A stretch of 64,000 bases of DNA from Minwuia sp. (GTDB lineage: Bacteria; Pseudomonadota; Alphaproteobacteria; Minwuiales; Minwuiaceae), in NCBI GenBank assembly GCA_029210175.1, contig JARGPL010000009.1, positions 124,001-188,000 of the forward strand, written 5' to 3'. The notes under the pieces are model-generated. The model made no database searches and was not told the origin of the DNA. It saw only the letters and a program-made list of their open reading frames with translations. The position numbers and the translations under genes are program-made. Shown in pieces: positions 17,097-28,036 of this stretch; position 1 is the first letter of the stretch; every line of letters begins with the position of its first letter.

Positions 17097-18680
17097 ATGG
17101 CGGTCACAACAGCCAACAGGCTCGAACTTCTGCAGGTCGCAGACGCGGTGGCGCGTGAGAAGTCCATCGATCATGAGATCGTGCTGGAGGCGCTGGAAGA
17201 GGCGATCCAGCGGACGGCGAAGACCACCTATGGTGCCGAGCACATGATCCGTGCGGAGATCGACCGCAAGACCGGTGAGATCAGCATCTGGCGGCTGCGC
17301 GAGACCGTGGAGGAGGTGGAGGACGCGACAACGCAGATACCGCTTTCGCGCGCTCAGGAAATGAACCCGGATGCCATCGTCGGCGATCTGATTTCCGAAC
17401 CGTTGCCGCCGATCGATTTCGGCCGTGTGTCCGCCCAGGCCGCCAAGCAGATCATTTTCCAGAAGGTCCGTGACGCTGAGCGCGACCGTCAGTTCGATGA
17501 GTTCAAGGACCGTTCGGGCGAGATCATTTCCGGCCTGGTCAAGCGGGTCGAGCATGGCAATGTCATGGTCGATCTGGGTCGCGCCGAAGCGATCGTGCGC
17601 CGTGACGAACTGCTGCCGCGGGAGACTTTCCGCCCCGGTGACCGTGTGCGTGCGTTCATCTATGACGTGCGTCGGGAGCCGCGTGGGCCGCAGATCTTCC
17701 TGTCACGGACCCATCCGCGCTTCATGGCCATGCTGTTCGCGCAGGAAGTGCCTGAAGTCTATGACGGGATCATCGAGATCCGGGCCGTGGCCCGTGATCC
17801 GGGCAGCCGCGCCAAGATCGCGGTCATTTCCAATGATTCCTCGATCGATCCCGTGGGTGCCTGTGTCGGCATGCGCGGCAGTCGCGTGCAGGCCGTTGTC
17901 AACGAACTGCAGGGCGAGAAGATCGACATCATTCCGTTCACGCCCGATCCTGCGACATTCATCGTCAGCGCGCTTGCGCCTGCCGATGTGATCAAGGTGG
18001 TTCTGGACGAGGACAAGAACCGGATCGAGGTCGTGGTGCCAGACGACCAGCTCAGCCTGGCGATTGGCCGTCGCGGCCAGAACGTCCGTCTGGCGTCGCA
18101 GCTGTCCGGTTGGGACATCGACATCCTGACGGAGCAGGAAGAATCGGAGCGCCGCCAGCAGGAGTTCGTTGAACGCAGCAACATGTTCATCGAGGCACTG
18201 GACGTCGATGAGATGATCGCACAGCTGCTGGTTTCCGAAGGCTTCGACGCGGTGGAGGAAATTGCCTTCGCGCCGGTCGGTGAGCTGGAAGAGATCGATG
18301 GCTTCGACGAGGAAGTGGCGGAAGAGCTGATCCGGCGTGCCAACGAACACCTGGCCAGGCTGGAAGAGGCCATGGACGAAAAGCGCAAGGAAATGGGTGT
18401 GGAGGATGGCATTGCAGCCATCGAGGGGCTGACGCCCGCCATGCTCGTGAAACTGGGTGATGCCGGGATCAAGACCCTGGATGACCTGGGTGACCTTGCA
18501 TCGGAAGAACTTGTTTCGGATTCGACTGCGCCGCTGCGGGATATGGATCTTTCGCTGGATGATGCCAATCGCATCATCATGGCGGCCCGGGCGCACTGGT
18601 TCGATGATGAAGTTGCTGACGTGGCGGTTGCTGAAACCGCCGATGCTGAAAACGTGGAGGAAGCAGACGCCCAGAGCTAG
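17097..18680 (+). CDS. nusA: Transcription termination/antitermination factor NusA
   Basis: This 527-residue protein binds RNA polymerase and RNA and controls pausing, termination and antitermination. In order: N-terminal RNAP-binding domain (residues 1-about 125), S1 domain ([21 protein letters not shown]), two KH domains ([18 protein letters not shown] and [16 protein letters not shown]). Two C-terminal helical repeats follow ([20 protein letters not shown] and [20 protein letters not shown]). The acidic C-terminal repeats are typical of proteobacteria. Confidence 0.96.
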   Translation: MAVTTANRLELLQVADAVAREKSIDHEIVLEALEEAIQRTAKTTYGAEHMIRAEIDRKTGEISIWRLRETVEEVEDATTQIPLSRAQEMNPDAIVGDLISEPLPPIDFGRVSAQAAKQIIFQKVRDAERDRQFDEFKDRSGEIISGLVKRVEHGNVMVDLGRAEAIVRRDELLPRETFRPGDRVRAFIYDVRREPRGPQIFLSRTHPRFMAMLFAQEVPEVYDGIIEIRAVARDPGSRAKIAVISNDSSIDPVGACVGMRGSRVQAVVNELQGEKIDIIPFTPDPATFIVSALAPADVIKVVLDEDKNRIEVVVPDDQLSLAIGRRGQNVRLASQLSGWDIDILTEQEESERRQQEFVERSNMFIEALDVDEMIAQLLVSEGFDAVEEIAFAPVGELEEIDGFDEEVAEELIRRANEHLARLEEAMDEKRKEMGVEDGIAAIEGLTPAMLVKLGDAGIKTLDDLGDLASEELVSDSTAPLRDMDLSLDDANRIIMAARAHWFDDEVADVAVAETADAENVEEADAQS

Positions 18681-19299
18681 GACAGGACGCGCGGAGCAGA
18701 TTCCGGAGCGTCGCTGCATTGTCACGAGAGAATGCCGCGATACATCTGGAATGATCAGGTTCGTGCGCGGCCCCGACGGGGCTGCGGTGCCGGACCTGGA
18801 TGAGAAGCTTCCCGGCCGGGGCGCATGGGTCCTTGCAGACCGATCCGCTTTCGAGCAGATGCGCAAGCGCAACCCTTTCGCGAGGGCGTTCAGGTCCGAA
18901 ACCAGCCTGCCGGACGATGTGATCGAGTTGGTCACCAGGCTGCTGCGACGTAAATGTCTGGAACTTCTGGGTCTGGCCCGGGGTTCCGGTCAGGTGGTGT
19001 CTGGGCTGGAGAAGGTTCTGGCGTTCTCTGCGAAGAGAGCCGTTGGCGTGATGATCCTGGCGGCAGATGCCGGTCCGGGAGCTGTCGAGAAGGCGGAACG
19101 TATGGCGGGCGGAGCGCCTGTCGTCGACTGCTTCGAACGAGATGAATTGAGCTTGGCCTTGGGCCTTGAAAATATGGTACATGCTGCGATCGCTCCAGGG
19201 CGGCTCGCAGATCGCTTCCTTCGGGAGGTGGAACGACTGTCCGGAGTGCAACACGGCGCCCGGCAATTGAATGACGAAAGACAGGCGATCGATGAGTGA
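18643..19299 (+). CDS. YlxR-family RNA-binding protein fused to an L7Ae-like domain
   Basis: This is a protein of about 218 residues with an N-terminal YlxR/DUF448 domain ([34 protein letters not shown]). A C-terminal L7Ae/L30e-like domain follows ([35 protein letters not shown]). The fused form is usual in alphaproteobacteria. It lies between nusA and infB and probably works with RNA or ribosomes. The start is unclear: no good ATG/GTG/TTG follows the nusA stop, so I give the ATG at 18643 inside the nusA end; an ATT at 18697 is an alternative. Its stop overlaps the infB start by eight bases. Confidence 0.8.
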   Translation: MLKTWRKQTPRARTGRAEQIPERRCIVTRECRDTSGMIRFVRGPDGAAVPDLDEKLPGRGAWVLADRSAFEQMRKRNPFARAFRSETSLPDDVIELVTRLLRRKCLELLGLARGSGQVVSGLEKVLAFSAKRAVGVMILAADAGPGAVEKAERMAGGAPVVDCFERDELSLALGLENMVHAAIAPGRLADRFLREVERLSGVQHGARQLNDERQAIDE

Positions 19300-21928
19300 A
19301 GCGAAAGAGACGGGCGACAAGAAGACCCTGAGCGTATCGCATGGCGGACGCCTTGGCCTCAAGACCGGTGGTGGTGGCGTGCGCCAGAGTGTTTCTGGTG
19401 GCCGCGGCAGCAAGACAGTCCAGGTCGAAGTCCGTAAGAAGCGCGGCGCGAAACGGGATGCCGGGCCTGCGGAAGCGGCACCGGCGGCCGAGGTCGTGCG
19501 CGAGACGCTTAAGAAGAGCCAGGCCGAGCAGCCGAAGCGCGAGCAGCCCAAGCGTGAAGAGCCACGGCGCCCGGTCGATCAGACCCGCGGTCGCATGGTT
19601 CTGCAGCGTCTGACGGATGAGGAGAAGAGCGCCCGTCAGCAGGCTCTGGTGAACGCCAAGGCGCGCGAATCCGAACGCGCCCGCCAGGAAGAGGTTGAAG
19701 CCCGTCGCCGTGCGCTTGAAGAAGAGCGCATGCGTACGGAGCGTGAAGACCAGGCCCGCGCCGTTGCCGAGGAAGAGGCAAAGCGTGTCGCGGAGGCCGA
19801 AGCCGAGAAGAAGGCTGCCGAAGACGCAAAGGCCAAGGCAGAGGCGGATGCCGAACGGGCACGCCAGGCCGAAGTGGAAGCGGCCAAGCGGGCGAGCGCC
19901 CCTGCAAAGGTTGATTCACCCGATGCCAGCCCGCGTTCTGCGCCGGCTGATACGGATTCACGTGGCAAGCCGCGCAAGGGCAAGGTTGCCACTCCGGCGC
20001 CGACCCGCCCGGCACGTGGCAAGGGCAATGACCGCCGTCGTGGTGGCAAGCTGACCATCAGCCAGGCGCTGGATGGCCCCGGTGATCGCCAGAAATCGCT
20101 TGCCGCGACCCGGCGTCGCCGGGAGCGTGAGAAGCGCACCGCCGAAGGTGGTGGTGAGGCCGGTGGCCGCGTCGTGCGCGACGTTGTGGTGCCCGAGGTC
20201 CTGACCGTCGGTGAACTGGCCAACCGGATGGCCGTCCGGGGCAGTGACGTCGTGAAGTCGCTGTTCAACATGGGCGTCATGGCGACCATCAACCAGTCGA
20301 TCGATGCCGATACGGCGGAACTGATTGTCGAGGAATTCGGCCATCGCATCCGCCGTGTGTCCGATGCCGACGTCGAGGTGGCGATTGCTGCGCCGGAAGA
20401 TGATGACGCCGTCATGGTGCCGCGTCCGCCGGTGGTGACCATCATGGGGCATGTCGATCACGGCAAGACGTCCGTGCTGGACGCGCTGCGCAAGACCGAC
20501 GTGGTCAGCCGCGAAGCGGGTGGTATCACCCAGCACATCGGCGCCTATCAGATCACGACAGCCGGGGGGCAGAAGATCACGTTCCTCGACACGCCGGGCC
20601 ATGCCGCGTTCACGTCGATGCGTGCCCGCGGTGCAAAGGTGACGGACATCGTCATCCTGGTGGTTTCGGCGGATGACTCGGTCATGCCGCAGACGGTCGA
20701 GGCGATCAATCACGCCAAGGCCGCCGGGGTTCCGATCATCATCGCGATCAACAAGATGGACAAGCCGGATGCGACGCCAGAGAAGGTGAAGCAGGACCTG
20801 CTGCAGCATTCCATCATCGTCGAGGAAATGGGTGGTGAGGATCTGGCTGTCGAGATTTCGGCCCTGAAGGGGACGAACCTGGACAAGCTGGTCGACACGA
20901 TCCTGCTGCAGGCCGAATTGCTGGAACTGAAGGCCAACCCGTCACGTCCCGCGAACGGTTCGGTTGTCGAGGCGCAGCTGGAACAGGGCCGTGGTGCCGT
21001 TGCCACCGTGCTGCTGCAGGGCGGTACGCTCCGGACCGGTGACATTTTCGTCTGTGGTGCAACCTGGGGCCGGGTGCGTGCGCTGATCGATGATCAGGGC
21101 AATCGCATCAAGAAAGCTCTTCCGGCTCAGCCGGTCGAGGTTCTGGGCTTCAATGGTGCGCCGGAGGCCGGTGACGAGTTCACCGTTGTCGAGGACGAAG
21201 GCAAGGCTCGCGAAGTCGCTGAATTCCGCGCCCGCCGTACCCGTGAGCAGCTGGCCACGCAGGCCGGTCGCGGCACGCTGGAACAGATGCTGTCTGCCAT
21301 CAAGGAAGGCCTGGCGGCGGAAGTGCCGATCCTGGTCAAGGGCGATGTGCAGGGCTCGGTGGAGGCGATCATCAATTCGGCGGACAAGCTGTCCACCAGC
21401 GAGGTCAAGGCCCGCATCCTGCATTCAGGTGTTGGCGGGATCACCGAAACCGATGTCACGCTGGCCAAGTCGGCCGGTGCCGTGATCTTCGGCTTCAACT
21501 CCCGCCCCAACCGTCAGGCACGTGAAGCGGCAGAGCGCGATGGCGTCGATATTCGCTACTACAACGTCATCTACGAACTGACCGACGACCTGAAGGCGAT
21601 GATGAGCGGCCTGCTTGCGCCGGAAGCCAGGGAAATCACCCTGGGCACGGCGGAAGTGCGCGAAGTCTTCAACATCACCAAGGTCGGCAAGATCGCCGGT
21701 TGCCTGGTCATCGAAGGGACCGTGAAGAAGGGTGCCGGTTATCGCCAGCTGCGCGATGGCATCGTGCTGCATGAAGGCAAGATCGCCAGCCTGAAGCACT
21801 TCAAGGAAGATGTGGCGGAAGTCCGTCAGGGTTCCGAGTGCGGCATGTCCTTTGCCAATCATCAGGACATCCAGGAGAAGGACCAGATCGAGGTCTATCA
21901 GATCGAGGAGATCGCCCGCACGCTCTGA
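19292..21928 (+). CDS. infB: Translation initiation factor IF-2
   Basis: This GTPase of about 878 residues places initiator tRNA on the 30S subunit. The N-terminus [16 protein letters not shown] is the family's alphaproteobacterial start, so I use ATG 19292 rather than 19271. A long charged, repetitive alanine/glutamate/arginine-rich linker covers about residues 70-250. The GTPase domain has [17 protein letters not shown] and NKMDK, and domains II-IV follow. Its ATG lies within the last codons of the ylxR gene, consistent with coupling. Confidence 0.96.
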   Translation: MSEAKETGDKKTLSVSHGGRLGLKTGGGGVRQSVSGGRGSKTVQVEVRKKRGAKRDAGPAEAAPAAEVVRETLKKSQAEQPKREQPKREEPRRPVDQTRGRMVLQRLTDEEKSARQQALVNAKARESERARQEEVEARRRALEEERMRTEREDQARAVAEEEAKRVAEAEAEKKAAEDAKAKAEADAERARQAEVEAAKRASAPAKVDSPDASPRSAPADTDSRGKPRKGKVATPAPTRPARGKGNDRRRGGKLTISQALDGPGDRQKSLAATRRRREREKRTAEGGGEAGGRVVRDVVVPEVLTVGELANRMAVRGSDVVKSLFNMGVMATINQSIDADTAELIVEEFGHRIRRVSDADVEVAIAAPEDDDAVMVPRPPVVTIMGHVDHGKTSVLDALRKTDVVSREAGGITQHIGAYQITTAGGQKITFLDTPGHAAFTSMRARGAKVTDIVILVVSADDSVMPQTVEAINHAKAAGVPIIIAINKMDKPDATPEKVKQDLLQHSIIVEEMGGEDLAVEISALKGTNLDKLVDTILLQAELLELKANPSRPANGSVVEAQLEQGRGAVATVLLQGGTLRTGDIFVCGATWGRVRALIDDQGNRIKKALPAQPVEVLGFNGAPEAGDEFTVVEDEGKAREVAEFRARRTREQLATQAGRGTLEQMLSAIKEGLAAEVPILVKGDVQGSVEAIINSADKLSTSEVKARILHSGVGGITETDVTLAKSAGAVIFGFNSRPNRQAREAAERDGVDIRYYNVIYELTDDLKAMMSGLLAPEAREITLGTAEVREVFNITKVGKIAGCLVIEGTVKKGAGYRQLRDGIVLHEGKIASLKHFKEDVAEVRQGSECGMSFANHQDIQEKDQIEVYQIEEIARTL

Positions 21929-22006
21929 TGTGGGTGATGGGGGAAGGCCGATGCCGGCCTTCCCGACCTTCCCGGTGAATACGTCCGGCAAGTGGACAGG
22001 TACCAG

Positions 22007-22444
22007 ATGGCCAAGCGAAAGAATGTTGCCGGTTCTGCACCGGGGACGCGGCAGTTGCGTGTCGGGGAACTGATCCGCCATGCCCTGTCGGAGATCCTGC
22101 AGCGCGATGAGATTCGTGACCCGGACGTGTCCGGGCGTTCCATCACTGTCACCGAGGTAACCGTTTCGCCGGACATGCGGAATGCCACGGCCTATGTCGA
22201 GCCGCTGGGTGGCCAGGATGTGGATGGCGTGCTGGCGGGGCTGAACCGGTCCGCAAGCTACCTTTCCGGTCGTATCGCCCGTTCCGTCCACATGAAGTAC
22301 GCGCCGCGACTGACCTTTCACCGCGACCGTTCCTTCGATAATGCCAGCCATATCGATGCGGTGATGCGTGCCGCGCGGGCGGATGACGAGCGTCGTCGCC
22401 TTGCCCGCGAACAGACAGATCCGAAAGCGGAAAATGGGTCGTAG
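22007..22444 (+). CDS. rbfA: 30S ribosome-binding factor RbfA
   Basis: This 145-residue KH-fold protein binds immature 30S subunits near the 16S 5' helix. Conserved stretches are RQLRVGELIRHALSEILQRD, VTEVTVSPDMRNATAYV and YAPRLTFHRDRSFDNASHID. ATG 22007 follows GGACAGG. An in-frame ATG 15 bases earlier gives a less typical N-terminus. It overlaps truB by 11 bases. Confidence 0.94.
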   Translation: MAKRKNVAGSAPGTRQLRVGELIRHALSEILQRDEIRDPDVSGRSITVTEVTVSPDMRNATAYVEPLGGQDVDGVLAGLNRSASYLSGRIARSVHMKYAPRLTFHRDRSFDNASHIDAVMRAARADDERRRLAREQTDPKAENGS

Positions 22445-23339
22445 GCGGCGGGGCGACCACGTCAGCGGCTGGCTGGTACTCGACAAGCCCGTTGGCCCCA
22501 CGTCCACCGATGCTGTCAACAAGTGCCGGCGGTTGCTGAACGCGCAGAAGGCAGGGCACGCCGGGACGCTTGATCCTCTGGCCAGCGGAATCCTGCCGAT
22601 CGCCTTTGGCGAGGCGACCAAGTGCATCAATTTCCTGACCGACGCGACGAAGACCTATCGCTTCCATATCCGTTTCGGCATCGCCACGACGACCGATGAC
22701 GGGGAAGGGGATGTCGTTGCCGAGAGCTGCGCCCGGCCCACTGCGGATCAGATCGCAGCAGTGCTCGGCCGGTTCATCGGCGACATCGAGCAGGTCCCCC
22801 CGGCATTTTCGGCGATCAAGATCGACGGACAACGGGCCTATGACCTGGCCCGCGACGGCCGTCCGCCTGTGATGAAGGCCCGCGCTGTCCATGTGGAAGA
22901 CCTGCGGTTGCTCGGGATGACGGATGCCGACAATGCCGAGCTGGAAATGGTCTGCGGGAAGGGCACATACGTGCGCTCCCTGGCCCGTGATATCGGCGGT
23001 GTTCTGGGGATTCCGGCGCATGCCGGTTCGATCCGGCGCACCGCGGTCGGTGGCTTCACGGAAGCGGGGTCAATTTCGCTGGAAACCTTCGAGGGCCTAT
23101 GCCATAAGCGCAGCGGCCTTGAGGCCCTGAAACCTGTCGAGACCGCGCTGGACGACATCCCGGCACTGGCCGTGACAGGTGAGCAGGCTGACCGGATGAG
23201 ACATGGTCAGGCTGTCAGGGTGCTGAATTTCACGTACCGCGATGATGAACTCATTTGCGCCATGCATGATCAACGGCCTGTGGCGCTGGCCCGATATCGG
23301 GCCGAATGGGTTGAGCCGATACGTGTGTTCAATTTCTGA
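22434..23339 (+). CDS. truB: tRNA pseudouridine(55) synthase TruB
   Basis: This 301-residue enzyme makes pseudouridine 55 in the T loop of tRNAs. The catalytic aspartate is D47 in GHAGTLDPLASG. WLVLDKPVGPTSTDAV and KTYRFHIRFGIATTTDD are conserved. The C-terminal region includes GTYVRSLARDIG and a PUA-like end. Start 22434 gives MGRRRRGDHVSGWLVLDKP and overlaps the rbfA end by 11 bases; longer frames lie within rbfA. Confidence 0.95.
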   Translation: MGRRRRGDHVSGWLVLDKPVGPTSTDAVNKCRRLLNAQKAGHAGTLDPLASGILPIAFGEATKCINFLTDATKTYRFHIRFGIATTTDDGEGDVVAESCARPTADQIAAVLGRFIGDIEQVPPAFSAIKIDGQRAYDLARDGRPPVMKARAVHVEDLRLLGMTDADNAELEMVCGKGTYVRSLARDIGGVLGIPAHAGSIRRTAVGGFTEAGSISLETFEGLCHKRSGLEALKPVETALDDIPALAVTGEQADRMRHGQAVRVLNFTYRDDELICAMHDQRPVALARYRAEWVEPIRVFNF

Positions 23340-23378
23340 CCGGATGTTTCCGGTCGACATGACTGATGGAGGTACCCG

Positions 23379-23648
23379 ATGTCGATTACGCCCGAGCGTA
23401 AAGCCGAGATTATTGCCGAATATGGCCGTGGCGAAGGGGACACTGGTTCCCCCGAAGTCCAGGTCGCGATCCTGACACAGCGGATCCTGGCCCTTACCGA
23501 CCATTTCAAGGCCCACAAGAAGGACAACCACTCGCGCCGCGGTCTTCTGACCATGGTCAGCCAGCGGCGGTCGCTTCTCGACTACCTGAAGAACAAGGAT
23601 GATGCCCGTTATCGGGAGCTCATTTCACGACTCGGCCTGCGTCGCTGA
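23379..23648 (+). CDS. rpsO: 30S ribosomal protein S15
   Basis: This 89-residue small-subunit protein binds the 16S central domain. It matches the family along its length: [53 protein letters not shown] and [14 protein letters not shown] strong TGGAGGT site precedes the ATG. Followed by pnp, the classic rpsO-pnp pair. Confidence 0.97.
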   Translation: MSITPERKAEIIAEYGRGEGDTGSPEVQVAILTQRILALTDHFKAHKKDNHSRRGLLTMVSQRRSLLDYLKNKDDARYRELISRLGLRR

Positions 23649-23656
23649 TCGTGGCC

Positions 23657-23678
23657 GTTCGACCAATGGCGGTCGGAC
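23657..23678 (+). other. Stem-loop after rpsO
   Basis: GTTCGACC (23657-23664) pairs with GGTCGGAC (23671-23678) around the loop AATGGC, with one G-U pair. There is no T tract, so it is more likely an RNA-processing or stability hairpin between rpsO and pnp than a terminator. Confidence 0.5.
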
Positions 23679-23736
23679 AAGCGGGACAGATCCACGGCGG
23701 ATCGGGCAGGGGCCCGGTTCGCCCGCTGTCATTTGT

Positions 23737-23756
23737 GCGACGGAATGATCCGTCGC
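23737..23756 (+). promoter_or_regulatory. pnp leader stem-loop
   Basis: GCGACGGA, loop ATGA, TCCGTCGC form a perfect eight-pair stem 17 bases before the pnp start and immediately before its AGGAAGG ribosome site. In E. coli a leader stem before pnp is cut by RNase III and then degraded by PNPase itself (autoregulation). The position supports the same idea here, which is inferred. Confidence 0.65.
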
Positions 23757-23773
23757 AGGAAGGTTAAGAAAAG

Positions 23774-25951
23774 ATGTTTGATATACACCGCAAGGAACTC
23801 GACTGGGGTGGCCGGAAACTCGTGCTGGAGACGGGCAAGATCGCCCGCCAGGCAACGGGTGCCGTCATGGCGACCTATGGCGAGACCATGGTGCTTTGCA
23901 CCGTCGTCGGCAGCAAGGTTGCCAAGGAAGGTCAGGATTTCTTCCCCCTGACCGTGAACTATCAGGAAAAGGCCTTTGCCGCGGGCAAGATCCCCGGCGG
24001 CTTCTTCAAGCGTGAGGCCCGCCCGTCGGATGCCGAGACGCTGACCTGTCGCCTGATTGATCGCCCGGTCCGTCCGCTGTTTGCCGATGGCTTCAAGAAT
24101 GACACGCAGATCATCTGTACGGTGCTGCAGCATGACCTGGAGAACGATCCCGATATCGTTGCCCTGGTCGGTGCCTCCGCCGCGCTGACGATTTCCGGCC
24201 TGCCCTTCATGGGCCCGCTGGGTGCCTGCCGGGTCGGCTTCGCCAATGGCGAATACGTGCTGAACCCGACGCTGGAGCAGATGGCTGACACCAAGCTCGA
24301 CCTGGTGGTTGCCGGCACGCAGGACGCCGTGATGATGGTGGAATCCGAAGCGGACGAGCTTTCCGAAGAGGAAATGCTGGGTGCCGTCACCTTCGGGCAC
24401 AAGGCGTTCCAGCCGGTGATCGACGCGATCATCGGCCTGGCAGAGGTCGCCGCGAAGGAGCCCTGGGCCGAACCGGCACCGCTCTATACGGAGGCTCTGG
24501 CTTCCCAGGTTGCCGATATTGCGCGCGCTGATCTGGCTCAGGCCTACACCATCACCGAAAAGGGCCCCCGTCAGGAGGCCGTTTCCGCCGCCAAGGCAAA
24601 GGTCATGGAAGCGCTGGGTGAGCATGAGGAAGGCCGCATGGCCGTCGCCTCCGCGTTCAAGTCGCTGGAGAAGAACACGGTCCGCCGCTCCATTCTGGAT
24701 ACCGGCCACCGCATCGACGGTCGCGACACCAAGACAGTGCGTCCGATCGAATGCGAGATCGGCATCCTGCCGCGTGCGCATGGTTCAGCCCTGTTCACCC
24801 GTGGTGAGACCCAGGCGCTGGTCGTGACCACGCTCGGTACTGGCCAGGACGAGCAGATCATTGACGCGCTGGTTGGTGAGAGCCGCCAGCACTTCATGCT
24901 GCACTACAATTTCCCGCCGTACTCGGTTGGTGAGACCAGCTTCCGCATGGGGCCGGGCCGGCGCGAGATCGGCCATGGCAAGCTGGCATGGCGTGCGCTG
25001 CATCCGCTGATGCCTGCCAAGGATGAGTTCCCCTACACGATCCGTATCGTGTCGGAAGTGACCGAGTCCAATGGCTCTTCGTCCATGGCAACGGTCTGTG
25101 GTTCGTCCCTGGCCATGATGGATGCGGGTGTTCCCCTGCGCCGTCCGGTTGCGGGCATCGCGATGGGTCTGATCCTGGAAGGCGAAGAGTTCGCCGTCCT
25201 GTCCGACATCATCGGTGATGAGGATCACCTGGGCGACATGGACTTCAAGGTTGCGGGCACCGAAGCCGGTGTCACGTCGCTGCAGATGGACATCAAGATT
25301 GCCGGCATTACCGAGGAGATCATGAAGATCGCTCTGGCGCAGGCGCATGACGGCCGGAACCACATCCTCGGCAAGATGGCCAGCGCCATCACGTCCGAGC
25401 GTGAGGAACTGCGCGATACCGCGCCGCGGATCACGCTGATCAAGGTCCCGACCGACAAGATCCGCGATGTCATTGGTACCGGCGGCAAGGTGATCCGCGA
25501 GATCACGGAGCAGACCGGTTGCAAGATCGACATCGACGACGATGGTTCCATCAAGGTCGCATCCTCCGACGGTGCCGCTGCCGAGAAGGCCATCAACTGG
25601 ATCAAGTCGATCACGGCCGAGCCGGAGATTGGCGCCATCTACAAGGGCAAGGTCGTCAAGACCATGGACTTTGGTGCCTTCATCAACTTCTTCGGTCCAC
25701 GCGATGGTCTGGTCCACATCTCCGAGCTGAAGGATGGCCGCACCGAAAAGGTGACGGATGTTGCCAACGAAGGTGATGACGTCTGGGTCAAGCTGCTGGA
25801 CGTGGATGACCGGGGCAAGGTGCGCCTGTCCATGCGCTACGTGAACCAGGAGACCGGTGAGGAGATCGAGGGTGTCGAAGCCCTGCCGCAGCGCGAACGC
25901 AGCGGTGGCGGTGGCCGTGGCGGCGATCGTCCGCGCCGTCGTCGCGACTGA
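23774..25951 (+). CDS. pnp: Polyribonucleotide nucleotidyltransferase (PNPase)
   Basis: This 725-residue phosphorolytic 3'-5' exoribonuclease belongs to the RNA degradosome. Two RNase PH domains are present (about residues 10-230, with [20 protein letters not shown], and 310-545, with [20 protein letters not shown]). A KH domain ([20 protein letters not shown]) and an S1 domain ([17 protein letters not shown]) follow. The tail is rich in glycine and arginine ([15 protein letters not shown]), which may aid RNA binding. Last gene of the operon. Confidence 0.97.
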   Translation: MFDIHRKELDWGGRKLVLETGKIARQATGAVMATYGETMVLCTVVGSKVAKEGQDFFPLTVNYQEKAFAAGKIPGGFFKREARPSDAETLTCRLIDRPVRPLFADGFKNDTQIICTVLQHDLENDPDIVALVGASAALTISGLPFMGPLGACRVGFANGEYVLNPTLEQMADTKLDLVVAGTQDAVMMVESEADELSEEEMLGAVTFGHKAFQPVIDAIIGLAEVAAKEPWAEPAPLYTEALASQVADIARADLAQAYTITEKGPRQEAVSAAKAKVMEALGEHEEGRMAVASAFKSLEKNTVRRSILDTGHRIDGRDTKTVRPIECEIGILPRAHGSALFTRGETQALVVTTLGTGQDEQIIDALVGESRQHFMLHYNFPPYSVGETSFRMGPGRREIGHGKLAWRALHPLMPAKDEFPYTIRIVSEVTESNGSSSMATVCGSSLAMMDAGVPLRRPVAGIAMGLILEGEEFAVLSDIIGDEDHLGDMDFKVAGTEAGVTSLQMDIKIAGITEEIMKIALAQAHDGRNHILGKMASAITSEREELRDTAPRITLIKVPTDKIRDVIGTGGKVIREITEQTGCKIDIDDDGSIKVASSDGAAAEKAINWIKSITAEPEIGAIYKGKVVKTMDFGAFINFFGPRDGLVHISELKDGRTEKVTDVANEGDDVWVKLLDVDDRGKVRLSMRYVNQETGEEIEGVEALPQRERSGGGGRGGDRPRRRRD

Positions 25952-25980
25952 TCGCTTACCGGATCCTTCCGATCTAAGGA

Positions 25981-26014
25981 GGGGCCTGGCACCTGGTGTG
26001 CCGGGCCCCTTTTT
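25981..26014 (+). terminator. Strong intrinsic terminator after pnp
   Basis: GGGGCCTGGCAC (25981-25992), loop CTGGT and GTGCCGGGCCCC (25998-26009) form a 12-pair stem with one G-U pair, followed by TTTTT. It closes the rimP-to-pnp operon and separates it from the convergent DUF2254 gene. Confidence 0.93.
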
Positions 26015-26036
26015 CGTTCTGCACGGCGCGGCGGGT

Positions 26037-27353
26037 TCAGGTCTGTTCGGATTCCATACCCGTGGGGCGGCGGTCAGTCGTGAATGCCTCGGTTTCCTGC
26101 AGGTTCTCCGCCACCCGCTCCACCCGCTCTATCTCATCGTCGAGCTGCAGTGCTGTTCGCGCACGCTCCATGGCCAGCTCGGAGTGCCTGTAGGCCTCCG
26201 ATTTCAGTCCCGGGTGGTTGGAGGCGAACAACGCCCCCAGGCCGTTCTGCAGGGCGATATGAATGTCCACGTGGGTGGCACCATCGCGCGCGATCGGGAT
26301 GAACATGTCGTTGAACAGATCCGCGATCTGCAGTTCCGGGACCCAGACCCTGGGGAACAGCGGATTCTTGTCGTCGCTGGACACTTCCCGCTGGCCCCAG
26401 ATCAGCAACAGGCGCACGGCGCGGGCCAGGACATCCTTGGCCGTGCCGGAATCGTTGATCGCGGGCGAAAGCGCCTTTGACGCGATTTCGGACAGGACCA
26501 CAAGTCCAAAGCGGGGGTCCTGATCGAAGGACCGGTCACGTCCGATCTCGAACGCGTCACGCACGGGTGCCAGATCATGGTCATCGGGAAAACCCGTCAG
26601 ATAGGCAATCGGCATGGCAGGGTGAATGAACTGCCCGGGCAACACCGCAGCATAGATCGTCCCCTCAACCGCCTCGGCCTCCGCGGACAGGTGATCGACC
26701 GCGAGGTGGCGCAGATAGCCGATCAGCTCCGTATAGACCGGCTTTGCGTCCTTCGGAATTTCTGTGTCCGGGTCCTTCAGCGTGCGGCCGCCCAGTGCCA
26801 TGTTGCCGACCCGGTCAAGGATGGCGGCATAGGTTGCGCGTTCAACCCGCGTTGTCGTGTCCGATATGCGCCCCAGACTGGACAGATGCTCGATCCAGCG
26901 GAACAGCGTGAAGACGATCAGCGCCAGCACAGCGACGGTGACGGCATAGACAGCAACCAGACCGGACTGGCCATAGACCCCGGCATTCATGGCCACGATG
27001 CCGACCAGGGCATAGACGAACGTGCCAAGGAAGGTGGCGAGGACATTCTGGCTGGTCGAATCCTGCATCAGAAGTGCGGTCGCGCGCGGGGTGCCGTTGG
27101 CGGCAGCGGCGGAATAGGCTGTGACCATGACGCTCAGCGAGAACGTGGTGACGGCCAGCATGCTGGACGCCAGGAAGTTCAGCAGGTCGCCGACTGCATC
27201 TGCACCGACACGCTGCGCCAGCCGTTCCGGGACCAGCGGGTCCAGGATTGCGGACGCCAGCGCGGTGCCGACGGCAAGCAGGCAGAACAGGGCAACGCGT
27301 ATCCAGAGCCTGCGGGAGAGTTGCAGCAGCAGCCATCGCCATTTCGAGATCAC
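26037..27353 (-). CDS. DUF2254-family membrane protein
   Basis: This 438-residue protein has four N-terminal hydrophobic helices (about residues 18-40, 60-85, 105-128 and 132-152) and a large soluble C-terminal half. Stretches typical of DUF2254 are SSMLAVTTFSLSVMVTAY, DSTSQNVLATFLGTFVYALV, LPGQFIHPAMPIAYLTG and EIASKALSPAINDSGTA. The function is not established; the conserved ALSPAINDSGTA region faces the soluble side. It lies convergent to pnp and divergent from ftsB. Confidence 0.85.
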   Translation of the reverse strand: MISKWRWLLLQLSRRLWIRVALFCLLAVGTALASAILDPLVPERLAQRVGADAVGDLLNFLASSMLAVTTFSLSVMVTAYSAAAANGTPRATALLMQDSTSQNVLATFLGTFVYALVGIVAMNAGVYGQSGLVAVYAVTVAVLALIVFTLFRWIEHLSSLGRISDTTTRVERATYAAILDRVGNMALGGRTLKDPDTEIPKDAKPVYTELIGYLRHLAVDHLSAEAEAVEGTIYAAVLPGQFIHPAMPIAYLTGFPDDHDLAPVRDAFEIGRDRSFDQDPRFGLVVLSEIASKALSPAINDSGTAKDVLARAVRLLLIWGQREVSSDDKNPLFPRVWVPELQIADLFNDMFIPIARDGATHVDIHIALQNGLGALFASNHPGLKSEAYRHSELAMERARTALQLDDEIERVERVAENLQETEAFTTDRRPTGMESEQT

Positions 27354-27552
27354 GTCTCATTCCTCATTCAGAGTGCCGCATCAGTGTGAGCGAGAGCCAT
27401 GACACCCGCGCAGCCCATGCCGTTGAACAGATGAAAGCCATGCACTGCAGGCTGCAAGCGACTGTCACCAGACCCTGCGTGATCCGGCTTTGATTGTCGA
27501 GCCTGGTGCTGTTTCGCTTGACCGGCGAATCGCTTTCTGATTCGATTCGATA

Positions 27553-27855
27553 ATGAAACGTTCCACCTACATCTCCAAATGGCTGCCCCTGGTTCTTGGT
27601 GCCCTATGTGTCGGGTATTTCGGGTTCCATGCCACGTGGGGCGACCGCGGTCTTCTGGCCACGCGCCACTTGCAGGAACGCACGGCGGAGCGTCAGCTCC
27701 GGCTGGCAGAGCTGGAGGCGGATCGTGTGGTCCTGCAACGACGCGTCGGCCTGTTGTCTGGTCCGGCCATCGACGCCGATATTCTGGATGAGCAGGTGCG
27801 AAAGACCCTTGGCTGGAGCCGTCCGGGTGAGATCGTCATCATGGGTACGGACTGA
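27553..27855 (+). CDS. ftsB: Septum formation initiator, FtsB/DivIC-like
   Basis: This is a 100-residue bitopic protein. A short cytoplasmic N-terminus (MKRSTYISK) precedes one membrane helix (WLPLVLGALCVGYFGFHATW), then a coiled coil (ERQLRLAELEADRVVLQRRV). FtsB bridges FtsL and FtsQ in the divisome. Its place just before pdhA is the usual alphaproteobacterial order, although eno, often upstream, is absent here. Confidence 0.85.
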   Translation: MKRSTYISKWLPLVLGALCVGYFGFHATWGDRGLLATRHLQERTAERQLRLAELEADRVVLQRRVGLLSGPAIDADILDEQVRKTLGWSRPGEIVIMGTD

Positions 27856-28036
27856 GCATTATCGTCGTCTGAACGAAATCAACCGCTTTAACTGGAATTG
27901 GGTTAATACTCCGATTGTTCATGCAATCGATGCAGCGGTGTGCATTACTGCAGTCAGCGAAACGTCTGCCCGCGCACTGAGCTTTGATCGAACAGGGCCA
28001 CAATCAGCGCGGGTTCCCTTAAGTCGAGGAGGACTC

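Noticed and set aside
24785-25717. A 310-codon open frame on the minus strand inside pnp
   Set aside because: It lies wholly antisense to a confidently assigned gene, has no recognisable domain, and long antisense frames are expected in GC-rich coding DNA.
27856-28036. TTAA words (27895 and 27903 region) before pdhA as a CtrA site
   Set aside because: The spacing between the TTAA words is 11 bases, not seven.
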